Shown: positions 25,288 through 33,155 of the stretch, piece after piece
Layout: every line of letters starts with the position of its first letter
How positions within the stretch are numbered: the stretch's first letter is position 1
Notes under the pieces: model-generated
What the model saw: only the letters and a program-made list of their open reading frames with translations
Database searches by the model: none
What the model was told of the DNA's origin: nothing
Program-made: the position numbers and the translations under genes
NCBI RefSeq assembly: GCF_016757735.1
Contig: NZ_CP068439.1
Coordinates: 3,250,001 to 3,314,000 of the forward strand
Direction of reading: 5' to 3'
DNA length: 64,000 nt
DNA from: Aequorivita iocasae
GTDB lineage: Bacteria > Bacteroidota > Bacteroidia > Flavobacteriales > Flavobacteriaceae

Positions 25288-25906
25288 ATTCTTTCTTATA
25301 GTCCTATTTATTTCAACTACCACTTTTGCACAGGAAACCCATTCGGAAGAAACCGAAATTGAGGAAAACGGGCATAAAGTGGGCAATGTAATTATCGGGG
25401 CATATTTTCCTATTGCTTTTGGAGACAACTTTGTTAATAACGGAATGGACCTGAAAGGTGGCGGAAAAATTGCTTTAAAAGTAAATACCTATAAAACCTT
25501 TTTTGTAGGGCCCTACCTCAGCTTTTTTAAAGGCTCTGTTACCGACCAAGTTTCGTTGGGCAATTATGAAAGTACTACAAACATACTAATTGGCGGGGTA
25601 GTTGGTTATGATTTCTATATCAGCAATTTTGATGTTTCAATTGGTGCGGGAGTTGGCTATTCTGTGTATGCAAACAGAGGTCTGGGCGACAAGTTCAACG
25701 ATACAGCTACCGCTCTTTGGTTTAGCCCAGAAGTAAGTTATAGATTAAATACCTATTTGGGTATTTTTATGGCACCCGAATTGCGCCATGATTTTATGAA
25801 TATTGATGTTCCTTCCGAACTCGAAGATTCCTTTGGCGGGGTAAATTACTTCAACATTAGTTTCGGGCTTCGCATTAATTTGGGCAGCGGATATAAGTTT
25901 CAGTAA
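25271..25906 (+). CDS. Outer-membrane beta-barrel protein
   Basis: A 211-residue exported protein with signal MYSNIRFFLIVLFISTTTFA and cleavage near AQE. The mature chain alternates amphipathic strands with Gly-rich turns (GNVIIGAYFPIAFGDNFVNN, YDFYISNFDVSIGAGVGYSV, FGLRINLGSGYKFQ) and ends in an aromatic-containing strand, as in OmpA/porin-like eight-stranded barrels. It starts 17 nt inside the preceding lipoprotein gene, suggesting translational coupling and a shared role. The specific function is unknown. Confidence 0.83.
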   Translation: MYSNIRFFLIVLFISTTTFAQETHSEETEIEENGHKVGNVIIGAYFPIAFGDNFVNNGMDLKGGGKIALKVNTYKTFFVGPYLSFFKGSVTDQVSLGNYESTTNILIGGVVGYDFYISNFDVSIGAGVGYSVYANRGLGDKFNDTATALWFSPEVSYRLNTYLGIFMAPELRHDFMNIDVPSELEDSFGGVNYFNISFGLRINLGSGYKFQ

Positions 25907-25908
25907 CG

Positions 25909-25916
25909 TATCTTTG
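25909..25916 (+). promoter_or_regulatory. -7 promoter box touching the SpoU methyltransferase start (TATCTTTG)
   Basis: A full TAnnTTTG match that ends 4 nt before the ATG at 25921, again implying little or no 5' leader. Confidence 0.5.
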
Positions 25917-25920
25917 TAGG

Positions 25921-26724
25921 ATGTACAAAAGCATCACAAGTTTTCATAACCCGCTGATAAAACAGATTGCGCTATTACAAGAAAAATCGCGCGAACGCCG
26001 CAAAACGCAACTTTTTGTAATTGAAGGGCTGCGCGAAATTTCATTAGCAATAAAAGGGGGCTATCTTTTGAAAACCGTACTTTTTTGTCCTGATATTATT
26101 TCAGAGGAAGAAGTTTTTATACTGAAAGAAACTTCAAACAGTGAAGCCGAATTCATTGAAATCGCTTCTGATATTTACGAAAAGCTCGCATACCGAAGTT
26201 CAACGGAAGGCGTTTTGGCTATAGCACATTCTAAAGCCTTAGAACTTGCCGACCTACATCTAGCAACCAAAAACCCTTTAATTTTAGTAGCCGAAGCCTT
26301 TGAAAAGCCTGGTAATATTGGCGCGCTACTTCGTACGGCAGATGCAGCAAAAGTAAATGCCGTAATCATTGCCAATCCAAAGACCGATATGTTTAACCCA
26401 AACATTATCCGCAGTAGTGTGGGGTGTTTGTTTACCAATAAAATTGCAGTGGGAAGCACTTCGGAAATCATTTCATTTTTAAAAGAAAATAATATTAATA
26501 TTTACTGTGCCGCATTGCAAGCTTCCGTTTCGTACGACACTTGTGATTTTACAAGAAGCACTGCAATAGTAGTTGGCACCGAAGCCACGGGACTTTCCGA
26601 GGAATGGTTACAAAACAGCACCCAAAACATCATCATCCCCATGCAGGGCGAAATAGACAGTATGAATGTTTCCGTAGCCGGGGGAATCCTTATATTTGAG
26701 GCAAAGCGCCAGCGTGGATTTTAG
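25921..26724 (+). CDS. SpoU/TrmH-family RNA 2'-O-methyltransferase
   Basis: A 267-residue SPOUT enzyme. An N-terminal substrate-binding domain (LIKQIALLQEKSRERRKTQL, FVIEGLREISLAI) precedes the methyltransferase knot from about residue 115. The three knot motifs are visible: EAFEKPGNIGALLRTADAA, IVVGTEATGLSEEW and IIPMQGEIDSMNVSVAGGIL. Family members methylate ribose 2'-OH in 23S rRNA or tRNA using S-adenosylmethionine; the target cannot be chosen here. It has its own promoter box directly before the ATG. Confidence 0.93.
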   Translation: MYKSITSFHNPLIKQIALLQEKSRERRKTQLFVIEGLREISLAIKGGYLLKTVLFCPDIISEEEVFILKETSNSEAEFIEIASDIYEKLAYRSSTEGVLAIAHSKALELADLHLATKNPLILVAEAFEKPGNIGALLRTADAAKVNAVIIANPKTDMFNPNIIRSSVGCLFTNKIAVGSTSEIISFLKENNINIYCAALQASVSYDTCDFTRSTAIVVGTEATGLSEEWLQNSTQNIIIPMQGEIDSMNVSVAGGILIFEAKRQRGF

Positions 26725-26790
26725 TATTCAGTTGCAGTCGCAGTTTGCAGTAGTAACTTGAAACCAGAAACTTGAAACCGGAAACTCTTT
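26722..26790. repeat. Low-complexity intergenic repeat running into the M48 gene start
   Basis: AGTATTCAGTTGCAGTCGCA followed by GTTTGCAGTAGT resembles 8785-8817. It is followed by two TTGAAACC words at 26758-26765 and 26772-26779, the second of which supplies the probable TTG start of the protease gene. Confidence 0.5.
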
Positions 26791-28004
26791 TCTTTATAAT
26801 TATAGCAATCTTGGTCATCAGCTTTGTGATTGACCAAATATTAGATTTCCTCAATGCAAAACACTTTAACGACCCACTTCCCGCAGAATTACAGGATGTT
26901 TTTGATGAGGAAGAATACAAGAAATCGCAACGCTACAAAAAGGAACGTTACAAATTCGGAATACTTACTTCAGCAATTTCGCTCATCGCTACCCTCCTAT
27001 TCTTCTTTTTTGATGGCTTTGCCTTTGTAGATAGTTTTGCGCGTTCCGTATCAAGCAATGAAATTATAATCGCCTTAGTTTTCTTCGGAACCATAATGAT
27101 TGCAAGCGACATCCTGAGCACGCCCTTCAGCTATTACAGCACTTTTGTTATTGAAGAGAAATACGGTTTTAATAAAACCACACGTAAAACTTTTTTCCTT
27201 GACAAACTAAAAGGATGGGCAATGGGAGCCGTAATTGGCGGAATTCTTTTGGGTGCCATTATTTGGTTTTACCAAAGCACGGGCAAAGACTTTTGGCTCT
27301 ACGCGTGGGGAATAATCACGGTTTTCACCATATTAATGAACCTGTTTTACGCGAGATTGATTGTTCCGCTTTTCAACAAACAAACCCCGTTGGAGGAAGG
27401 GTCGCTTCGTTCACAAATAGAAACTTATGCTTCAAAAGTAGGTTTCACACTAGATAAAATTTTTATAATCGACGGAAGCAAACGCAGTACAAAGGCCAAT
27501 GCGTATTTCTCTGGTTTTGGCAGTGAAAAGCGCGTCACGTTGTATGATACGCTAATAAAAGATTTAAACGAAGAAGAAATAGTGGCCGTCCTTGCTCACG
27601 AGGTAGGCCATTACAAACGGAACCATATTATCATCAACCTTTTCGCAGCTGTCGTTACCACAGGTTTTACGCTTTGGCTGTTATCGCTTTTTATAGGAAA
27701 TCCGCTGCTTTCTGAAGCATTAAATATTTCGCAACCCTCATTCCATATTGGATTGATAGCCTTCGGCGTACTTTATAGCCCAATTTCGGGCATCACAAGT
27801 TTGTTGATGAATTACTTAAGTAGAAAATTTGAATACCAAGCAGATAATTTTGCCAAACATACTTACGCTGCACTTCCCTTAATTTCAGGCCTTAAAAAAC
27901 TCTCGAAAAACAACCTTAGCAACCTCACCCCACATCCGTTGTATGTGTTTGCACATTACTCACACCCTACACTTTTACAGCGCTTTCGGAATTTGAAGAA
28001 ATGA
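26772..28004 (+). CDS. M48-family membrane metallopeptidase (Ste24/CAAX protease 1-like)
   Basis: A 410-residue integral-membrane zinc peptidase. The zinc motif LAHEVGHYKRNH lies near residue 275 in AVLAHEVGHYKRNHIIINLF, and the third ligand is in LSRKFEYQADNFA near 353. About seven membrane helices surround it. The N-terminal extension (HFNDPLPAELQDVFDEEEY) and IDGSKRSTKANAYFSGFG are typical of Ste24-like M48A enzymes. No ATG is usable at the N-terminus; TTG at 26772 is the best start, an unusual case because it falls inside an intergenic repeat. An in-frame stop at 26754-26756 limits any upstream extension. Confidence 0.92.
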   Translation: MKPETLFFIIIAILVISFVIDQILDFLNAKHFNDPLPAELQDVFDEEEYKKSQRYKKERYKFGILTSAISLIATLLFFFFDGFAFVDSFARSVSSNEIIIALVFFGTIMIASDILSTPFSYYSTFVIEEKYGFNKTTRKTFFLDKLKGWAMGAVIGGILLGAIIWFYQSTGKDFWLYAWGIITVFTILMNLFYARLIVPLFNKQTPLEEGSLRSQIETYASKVGFTLDKIFIIDGSKRSTKANAYFSGFGSEKRVTLYDTLIKDLNEEEIVAVLAHEVGHYKRNHIIINLFAAVVTTGFTLWLLSLFIGNPLLSEALNISQPSFHIGLIAFGVLYSPISGITSLLMNYLSRKFEYQADNFAKHTYAALPLISGLKKLSKNNLSNLTPHPLYVFAHYSHPTLLQRFRNLKK

Positions 28005-28065
28005 TTTTTATCATTTTAATATATTGTAGGAAAAAGCTACTTTGCGCACTGTTAAAAAAATTCCA

Positions 28066-30501
28066 ATGAAAACAAAACTACTATTCCTATCAACACTATT
28101 CTTATCTTTTTCAATTAACGCCCAAATAGATTTTGAAGCGCATATTACTGTGGACGATACAGGCGGAACAAACAATCCGACATCAGTCTATGCCGCCGAC
28201 CTTGATGGTGATGGCGATATGGATATGATATCTTCTTCCATAAACGACTCTAAATTAGCTTGGTATAAAAATACAAATGGAAGTTTCGGAGCACAACAAA
28301 TAATTACAGAAAACGCAATTAGAACCAACCAAGTAATTGCTATAGATATTGATAATGATGGTGATATAGATTTAGTTAATGCTACCTATTATGGTATCTT
28401 TTGGTATGAAAACGTAGACGGTCAAGGAAATTTTGGAACTCCGCAAACTGTTAGCGCTCCAGATACACAAGCCAGAGAAATTCAAGCAGCAGATATGGAC
28501 GGCGACGGCGATTTGGATATAACTGCAAATTCTAGCTCAACCAATTCAATTGCATGGTTTGAAAATATGGATGGGCAAGGTACTTTTTCTGTTGAGCACA
28601 TTATCGCAAACAATTCAGCTAGCTATAATAATATTTATGTGGAAGATCTTGATAGCGATGGCGATATGGATATTTTGGTCTCAGACTATACAAATGATAA
28701 TGTTTCTTGGTTCAAGAATATCAATGGTCAAGGAGATTTTGGCTCAATACAAGTTATCTCAACAAATGTGCAACGTCCAAGAGGGGTTTCGGCGGCAGAT
28801 ATTGATGGCGATGGAGATAAAGACGTTCTTGCCACTTCCCTATTATTCGACCAAAAATTAGTTTGGTATGAAAATTTAAACGGACAGGGCAATTTTGGTC
28901 CACAGCGTTTTGTAAGTGCTGATGTACAAGGTCAATTTTTGGTCACTTCTGCAGATGTGGATAATGATGGCTATTTAGACGTAATATCAGGATCCGATGC
29001 CCAAGGAATAATTTATTGGTACAAAAATCTGGATGGCCTTGGTAATTTCGGACCAAAACAACAAATAACAAACCAAACAGAATATCTTAGGGAAATGAAC
29101 TTGGCAGATTTGGATAGCGATGGCGATTTAGATTTAATTTCCGCCTCTGCTACAGATGACAAAATAGCCTATTACATAAATACTGATGGACAAGGAAATT
29201 TTGGTACTCAAAATGTTGTGGTGGAAATTAACGGTACCAACAGACCATATACAGTTATGTCTATTGATATGGATGGTGATGGCGATAAGGATGTAATTTG
29301 TGCATCCAGTGGTGATGACAAAATATCTTGGTTAGAAAATATGGATGGTATAGGAAACTTTTCTTCACCAAAAACCATTTCTTTACAATTGAATTATCCA
29401 ATCTCTATTGACGCGGCAGACATTGATGGCGATGGAGACATGGATGTAGTTTCTCAATCATATTATAATAACACAGTAGCGTGGTTTGAAAATATGGATG
29501 GGCAGGGCACCTCTTTCACAGCTCATATTTTTAGTCCGCTTATTTCATCTCCTTACGTAACCTATCCTATGGATGTAGATAATGATGGTGATATTGATAT
29601 TGTTTCAGGTGGTGATTTTGGACTCTTATGGTATGAAAACGTTGATAGCCAAGGAAATTTTAGCCCAACCCAAGTTATTAATACCACAGGCATGTGTATA
29701 GAATCTGTTAGAGCTGCAGATATTGACAGTGATGGACTTTTAGATTTAGTTGCAGCAGACTGGTGTAATGATGTCCTATTTTGGCATAAAAATAACGGGG
29801 GAGGTAACTTTGGAGCACAACAAACAATTTCAACAGAAATAAGTGGTTCATTTTCCGTGGATATAAAAGATATGGATAATGACGGCGATCAGGACGTCCT
29901 TGCTTCCTCATTCGGCGACCATTCCGTAATTTGGTTTGAAAATTTAGATAACCAAGGTACTTTTGGCCCATTGAGAGTTATAAATAATAATACAGAGGGC
30001 GCCTATGAAGTCTATGCTAAAGATTTAGATGCAGATGGAGATATGGATGTACTTACAGCTTCTTTTTCTAGCAATACGGTCTTTTGGCATGAAAATCTTG
30101 GTAGTGGGAATTTTGGTTCAGAACAAATAGTCTCCTCCCAAGTTGACAATACAACTTGTGTATTTGCAGATGATTTTAACGACGACGGAAAAATGGACGT
30201 ACTAGCATCGTCATATTCCTTAGACGAAATAATCTGGTTCGAAAACCGCGGCCCACTCGGCACCGAAGAAAACACAACTAACCTTTTCAGCATCTACCCA
30301 AACCCAACAAACGGTTTTTTAAATATTAAATCCGCTACACCGCTTTCCGAAATAACCGTTTATAACAACCTCGGGCAACTGCTTTTCATTTCACAAAAGA
30401 AGAATCAAGTAGATATTTCAATTTTAAGCAAGGGAATTTATTTCGTAAAAATAAAAGGTGAAAACGGACAAACAGAAACTAAAAAAGTGATTAAAAATTA
30501 G
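28066..30501 (+). CDS. Secreted FG-GAP/VCBS repeat protein with T9SS type A sorting domain (long paralog)
   Basis: An 811-residue exported protein. ATG at 28066 places the signal peptide (MKTKLLFLSTLFLSFSINAQ) first; the upstream in-frame TTG at 28042 is less likely. Residues about 30-720 consist of some fourteen repeats of about 50 residues, each with an Asp-rich loop such as DLDGDGDMDMISSS or DIDGDGDKDVLATS and an aromatic strand like LVWYENLNGQGNFG. These are expected to form beta-propellers binding calcium. The end is a T9SS type A domain (FSIYPNPTNGFLNI, KGIYFVKIKGENGQ, KKVIKN). A paralog follows 11 nt later. Confidence 0.93.
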   Translation: MKTKLLFLSTLFLSFSINAQIDFEAHITVDDTGGTNNPTSVYAADLDGDGDMDMISSSINDSKLAWYKNTNGSFGAQQIITENAIRTNQVIAIDIDNDGDIDLVNATYYGIFWYENVDGQGNFGTPQTVSAPDTQAREIQAADMDGDGDLDITANSSSTNSIAWFENMDGQGTFSVEHIIANNSASYNNIYVEDLDSDGDMDILVSDYTNDNVSWFKNINGQGDFGSIQVISTNVQRPRGVSAADIDGDGDKDVLATSLLFDQKLVWYENLNGQGNFGPQRFVSADVQGQFLVTSADVDNDGYLDVISGSDAQGIIYWYKNLDGLGNFGPKQQITNQTEYLREMNLADLDSDGDLDLISASATDDKIAYYINTDGQGNFGTQNVVVEINGTNRPYTVMSIDMDGDGDKDVICASSGDDKISWLENMDGIGNFSSPKTISLQLNYPISIDAADIDGDGDMDVVSQSYYNNTVAWFENMDGQGTSFTAHIFSPLISSPYVTYPMDVDNDGDIDIVSGGDFGLLWYENVDSQGNFSPTQVINTTGMCIESVRAADIDSDGLLDLVAADWCNDVLFWHKNNGGGNFGAQQTISTEISGSFSVDIKDMDNDGDQDVLASSFGDHSVIWFENLDNQGTFGPLRVINNNTEGAYEVYAKDLDADGDMDVLTASFSSNTVFWHENLGSGNFGSEQIVSSQVDNTTCVFADDFNDDGKMDVLASSYSLDEIIWFENRGPLGTEENTTNLFSIYPNPTNGFLNIKSATPLSEITVYNNLGQLLFISQKKNQVDISILSKGIYFVKIKGENGQTETKKVIKN
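30227..30289 (+). repeat. 63-bp block identical to 31609-31671 (start of sorting domain)
   Basis: Encodes the join between the last VCBS repeat and the sorting domain (IIWFENRGPLGTEENTTNLF). Identity to the paralog breaks off on both sides. Confidence 0.85.
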
Positions 30502-30512
30502 ATCTTTAAAAG

Positions 30513-31883
30513 ATGAAACAAATATTACTCCTTCTCGCATTATTCTCTATAAACACATATGCCCAAATAGATGTAGAACCGCATATCATTGTAGATTCAA
30601 ATCCTGAAGTAGATGGCCCGTATGCTTTAACTTCCGCAGACATTGATAGTGATGGAGACAAAGATTTGTTCGCTACATCCACAAAAGGCGACAGAGTTGT
30701 TTGGTTCAAAAATCTGGACGGCCAGGGCAATTTTTCCGAACCAATTTTTATCTCCGCTACAATGGACTATCCAATGGGTCTATCCATCGCCGATATAGAT
30801 AACGATAATGATCTGGATCTCATTGCAATTTCAAACAACGATCATAAAATTGCGTGGTTCGAAAATTTGGACGGGCTGGGGAATTTCGGCCCCCTAAGAC
30901 TTGCAGGTAGTTTTACCTATGTGCAAACAGTGGATGTAAAAGATATGGATGGAGACGGCGATATCGACATTGTTGCGGGTGGAAATTTCAAGATCAGTTG
31001 GTTGGAAAACTTGGATGGGTTAGGCACCTTCGCCCCAGAAAAAATAATTTCGGAGGAAGCATATACAGAATCCCTCCAAGTGGGTGATATTGACGGAGAT
31101 GGCGATATGGATGTAATTATGGCAGACTGGCCAAGAAATATGGTTGCTTGGTATGAAAATATAGACGGGCAAGGTACTTTTGGACCCGAGCTGGTAATAA
31201 CTGTTGAAGCTTTTTGGACCAATACTGTGGTTTTAGCAGACTTTGACAATGATGGCGATTTAGATGCTGCTTCCATTTCAGATAGCGAATACATAGCGTG
31301 GTATGAAAATACCGATGGGCAAGGCAATTTCGGTCAACCTATTATCATTGTTGAAGATATATCTCTAGCATACAAAATGCATGCTGCAGATATCGACAGT
31401 GATGGGGACATAGATCTTTTTGCTTCACTCTATTTTGATGGTGATCTTATATTACTGGAGAATGATGGCGCAGGAAATTTCAACGCCCCTCAAGTTTTTT
31501 ATTCAGATGAATTTAGCCCTGTATCCATTATAGTTGATGATTTTAACGGAGATAACAAAATGGATGTTGCGGCCGGAATTTATGTAAATATTGTTTTTGA
31601 AGACGATCAAATAATCTGGTTCGAAAACCGCGGCCCACTCGGCACCGAAGAAAACACAACTAACCTTTTCACCATCTACCCCAACCCAACAAACGGTTTG
31701 CTATACATAAAATCTACAACCTCAATTACTGAAATAACCGTTTACAACAACCTAGGCCAACTACTTTTCACTTCGGAAGAAAAAAATCAAGTGGATATTT
31801 CAACCTTATGCGAAGGAATCTACTTCATTAAAATCAATGATAAAAACGGACAAACAGAAACTAAAAAAGTGGTAAAAAAATAA
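30513..31883 (+). CDS. Secreted FG-GAP/VCBS repeat protein with T9SS type A sorting domain (short paralog)
   Basis: A 456-residue exported protein with signal MKQILLLLALFSINTYAQ. It has about seven FG-GAP/VCBS repeats (SADIDSDGDKDLFATS, DMDGDGDIDIVAGG, DIDGDGDMDVIMAD), enough for a single seven-bladed propeller, and a C-terminal type A sorting domain (FTIYPNPTNGLLYI to KKVVKK). It is a shorter paralog of the preceding gene, 11 nt downstream, and shares a 63-bp identical block at the sorting domain. The two probably arose by tandem duplication and form one transcript. The partner or ligand is unknown. Confidence 0.93.
   Translation: MKQILLLLALFSINTYAQIDVEPHIIVDSNPEVDGPYALTSADIDSDGDKDLFATSTKGDRVVWFKNLDGQGNFSEPIFISATMDYPMGLSIADIDNDNDLDLIAISNNDHKIAWFENLDGLGNFGPLRLAGSFTYVQTVDVKDMDGDGDIDIVAGGNFKISWLENLDGLGTFAPEKIISEEAYTESLQVGDIDGDGDMDVIMADWPRNMVAWYENIDGQGTFGPELVITVEAFWTNTVVLADFDNDGDLDAASISDSEYIAWYENTDGQGNFGQPIIIVEDISLAYKMHAADIDSDGDIDLFASLYFDGDLILLENDGAGNFNAPQVFYSDEFSPVSIIVDDFNGDNKMDVAAGIYVNIVFEDDQIIWFENRGPLGTEENTTNLFTIYPNPTNGLLYIKSTTSITEITVYNNLGQLLFTSEEKNQVDISTLCEGIYFIKINDKNGQTETKKVVKK
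31609..31671 (+). repeat. 63-bp block identical to 30227-30289
   Basis: The second copy, at an offset of 1382 bp, coding for the same sorting-domain junction in the short paralog. Confidence 0.85.
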
Positions 31884-31906
31884 ATTGAAGTATCTTTCAA
31901 GGTAAT

Positions 31907-33085
31907 TTGTCCAAGCCCTTGAAACCAATTACCCGCACCGTCTGGATCCTATCCCTTGTCAGTCTGTTTACAGACATGGCAAGCGAAATACTCTATCCAA
32001 TAATGCCCATCTATTTAAAAAGCATTGGGTTTTCAATACTCTTAATAGGTATTTTGGAAGGTTTAGTTGAAGCTGTGGCAGGATTGAGCAAAGGATATTT
32101 TGGCCAACTTTCCGATAGTAAAGTAAAGCGAGCGCCCTTCGTGCAATTAGGTTATTCGCTCAGCGCCATTTCAAAACCGATGATGGCATTCTTCGTTTAT
32201 CCGTTGTGGATTTTCTTTGCAAGAACCACAGATCGTCTCGGCAAAGGAATAAGAACCGGCGCACGCGATGCCATGCTTTCCGCAGAAACGAATAAAACCA
32301 ACAAAGGAAAAGTTTTTGGTTTCCATCGGTCCATGGATACGTTTGGTGCCGTCCTCGGCCCAGCCTTAGCTTTGGTGTATCTCTATTTCTATCCCGAAGA
32401 TTATATCAATTTATTTTACATCGCCTTCATCCCGGGGGTTTTAGCTGTTGTTGCTTCATTTCTTTTGAAAGACAAAAAAATAGAAACTACTTCTCAAAAA
32501 AAGAAAATAAATTTCTTCTCCTTCATAAAATACTGGAAGCAAAGTTCTGCAGAATACCGAAAAGTAGTTCGTGGACTTCTGTTTTTTGCCCTCTTCAACA
32601 GCAGTGATGTTTTTCTGCTTTTAAAAGCGAAAGATGCAGGACTGGACGATACTTGGGTAATCGGCATCTACATTTTCTACAATTTAATTTACGCCCTCAC
32701 AGCCTATCCGCTGGGAAGCTTTGCAGATAAAATCGGTTTGAAAAAAATGTTCCTATTCGGATTAATAATATTCAGTTTGGTTTACTTCGGAATGGGTTTA
32801 ACCACTAACCTATACACCATCATAGCCCTCTTCTTCGGCTACGGAATCTATGCCGCCGCTACTGAGGGCATTTCAAAAGCTTGGATTACAAACATTTGCA
32901 AAGATGAAAACACCGCAACGGCCGTGGGAACCTACACCGCTTTCCAAAGCATACTGGCAATGGCGGCAAGTGTAATGGCGGGACTGTTGTGGTTCTATTT
33001 TGGTGCAAACGTTACTTTTTTTATAACAGCCATAGCAACTATTTTCGTGGTTTTTTATTTTCTTCAACTAAAACTTTCAGCTTAA
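31907..33085 (+). CDS. MFS transporter
   Basis: A 392-residue membrane protein with about twelve helices in two halves. A conserved loop DRLGKGIRTGARDAMLSAE near residue 110 and SLVSLFTDMASEILYPIMPI at the N-terminus are typical of an MFS group common in bacteria and annotated only as MFS transporters. The repeat motif appears again as SFADKIGLKKMFLFG. Substrate is unknown. The start is TTG at 31907; no ATG is available near the N-terminus and the hydrophobic first helix begins soon after. It follows the T9SS pair by 23 nt; TATCTTTC at 31891-31898 is a weak promoter candidate. Confidence 0.88.
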   Translation: MSKPLKPITRTVWILSLVSLFTDMASEILYPIMPIYLKSIGFSILLIGILEGLVEAVAGLSKGYFGQLSDSKVKRAPFVQLGYSLSAISKPMMAFFVYPLWIFFARTTDRLGKGIRTGARDAMLSAETNKTNKGKVFGFHRSMDTFGAVLGPALALVYLYFYPEDYINLFYIAFIPGVLAVVASFLLKDKKIETTSQKKKINFFSFIKYWKQSSAEYRKVVRGLLFFALFNSSDVFLLLKAKDAGLDDTWVIGIYIFYNLIYALTAYPLGSFADKIGLKKMFLFGLIIFSLVYFGMGLTTNLYTIIALFFGYGIYAAATEGISKAWITNICKDENTATAVGTYTAFQSILAMAASVMAGLLWFYFGANVTFFITAIATIFVVFYFLQLKLSA

Positions 33086-33118
33086 AACTTTAAACTTTCA
33101 ACTTTCAACTTTAAAGGA
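33085..33118. repeat. Low-complexity AACTTTCA/ACTTTAAA word repeats
   Basis: Short repeats AAACTTTAAACTTTCAACTT fill the gap after the MFS gene, followed by the pheT promoter box. Similar word repeats occur in other gaps of this window. Confidence 0.5.
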
Positions 33119-33123
33119 AATAG

Positions 33124-33131
33124 TATCTTTG
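33124..33131 (+). promoter_or_regulatory. -7 promoter box for pheT (TATCTTTG)
   Basis: A full TAnnTTTG match 24 nt before the ATG at 33156. Confidence 0.55.
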
Positions 33132-33155
33132 CCCACTGTTAAGATTTTTACACTT

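Noticed and set aside
19430-31883. Polysaccharide utilisation locus because of surface proteins
   Set aside because: No SusC/SusD pair or glycoside hydrolases are present; the proteins are VCBS/T9SS cargo.
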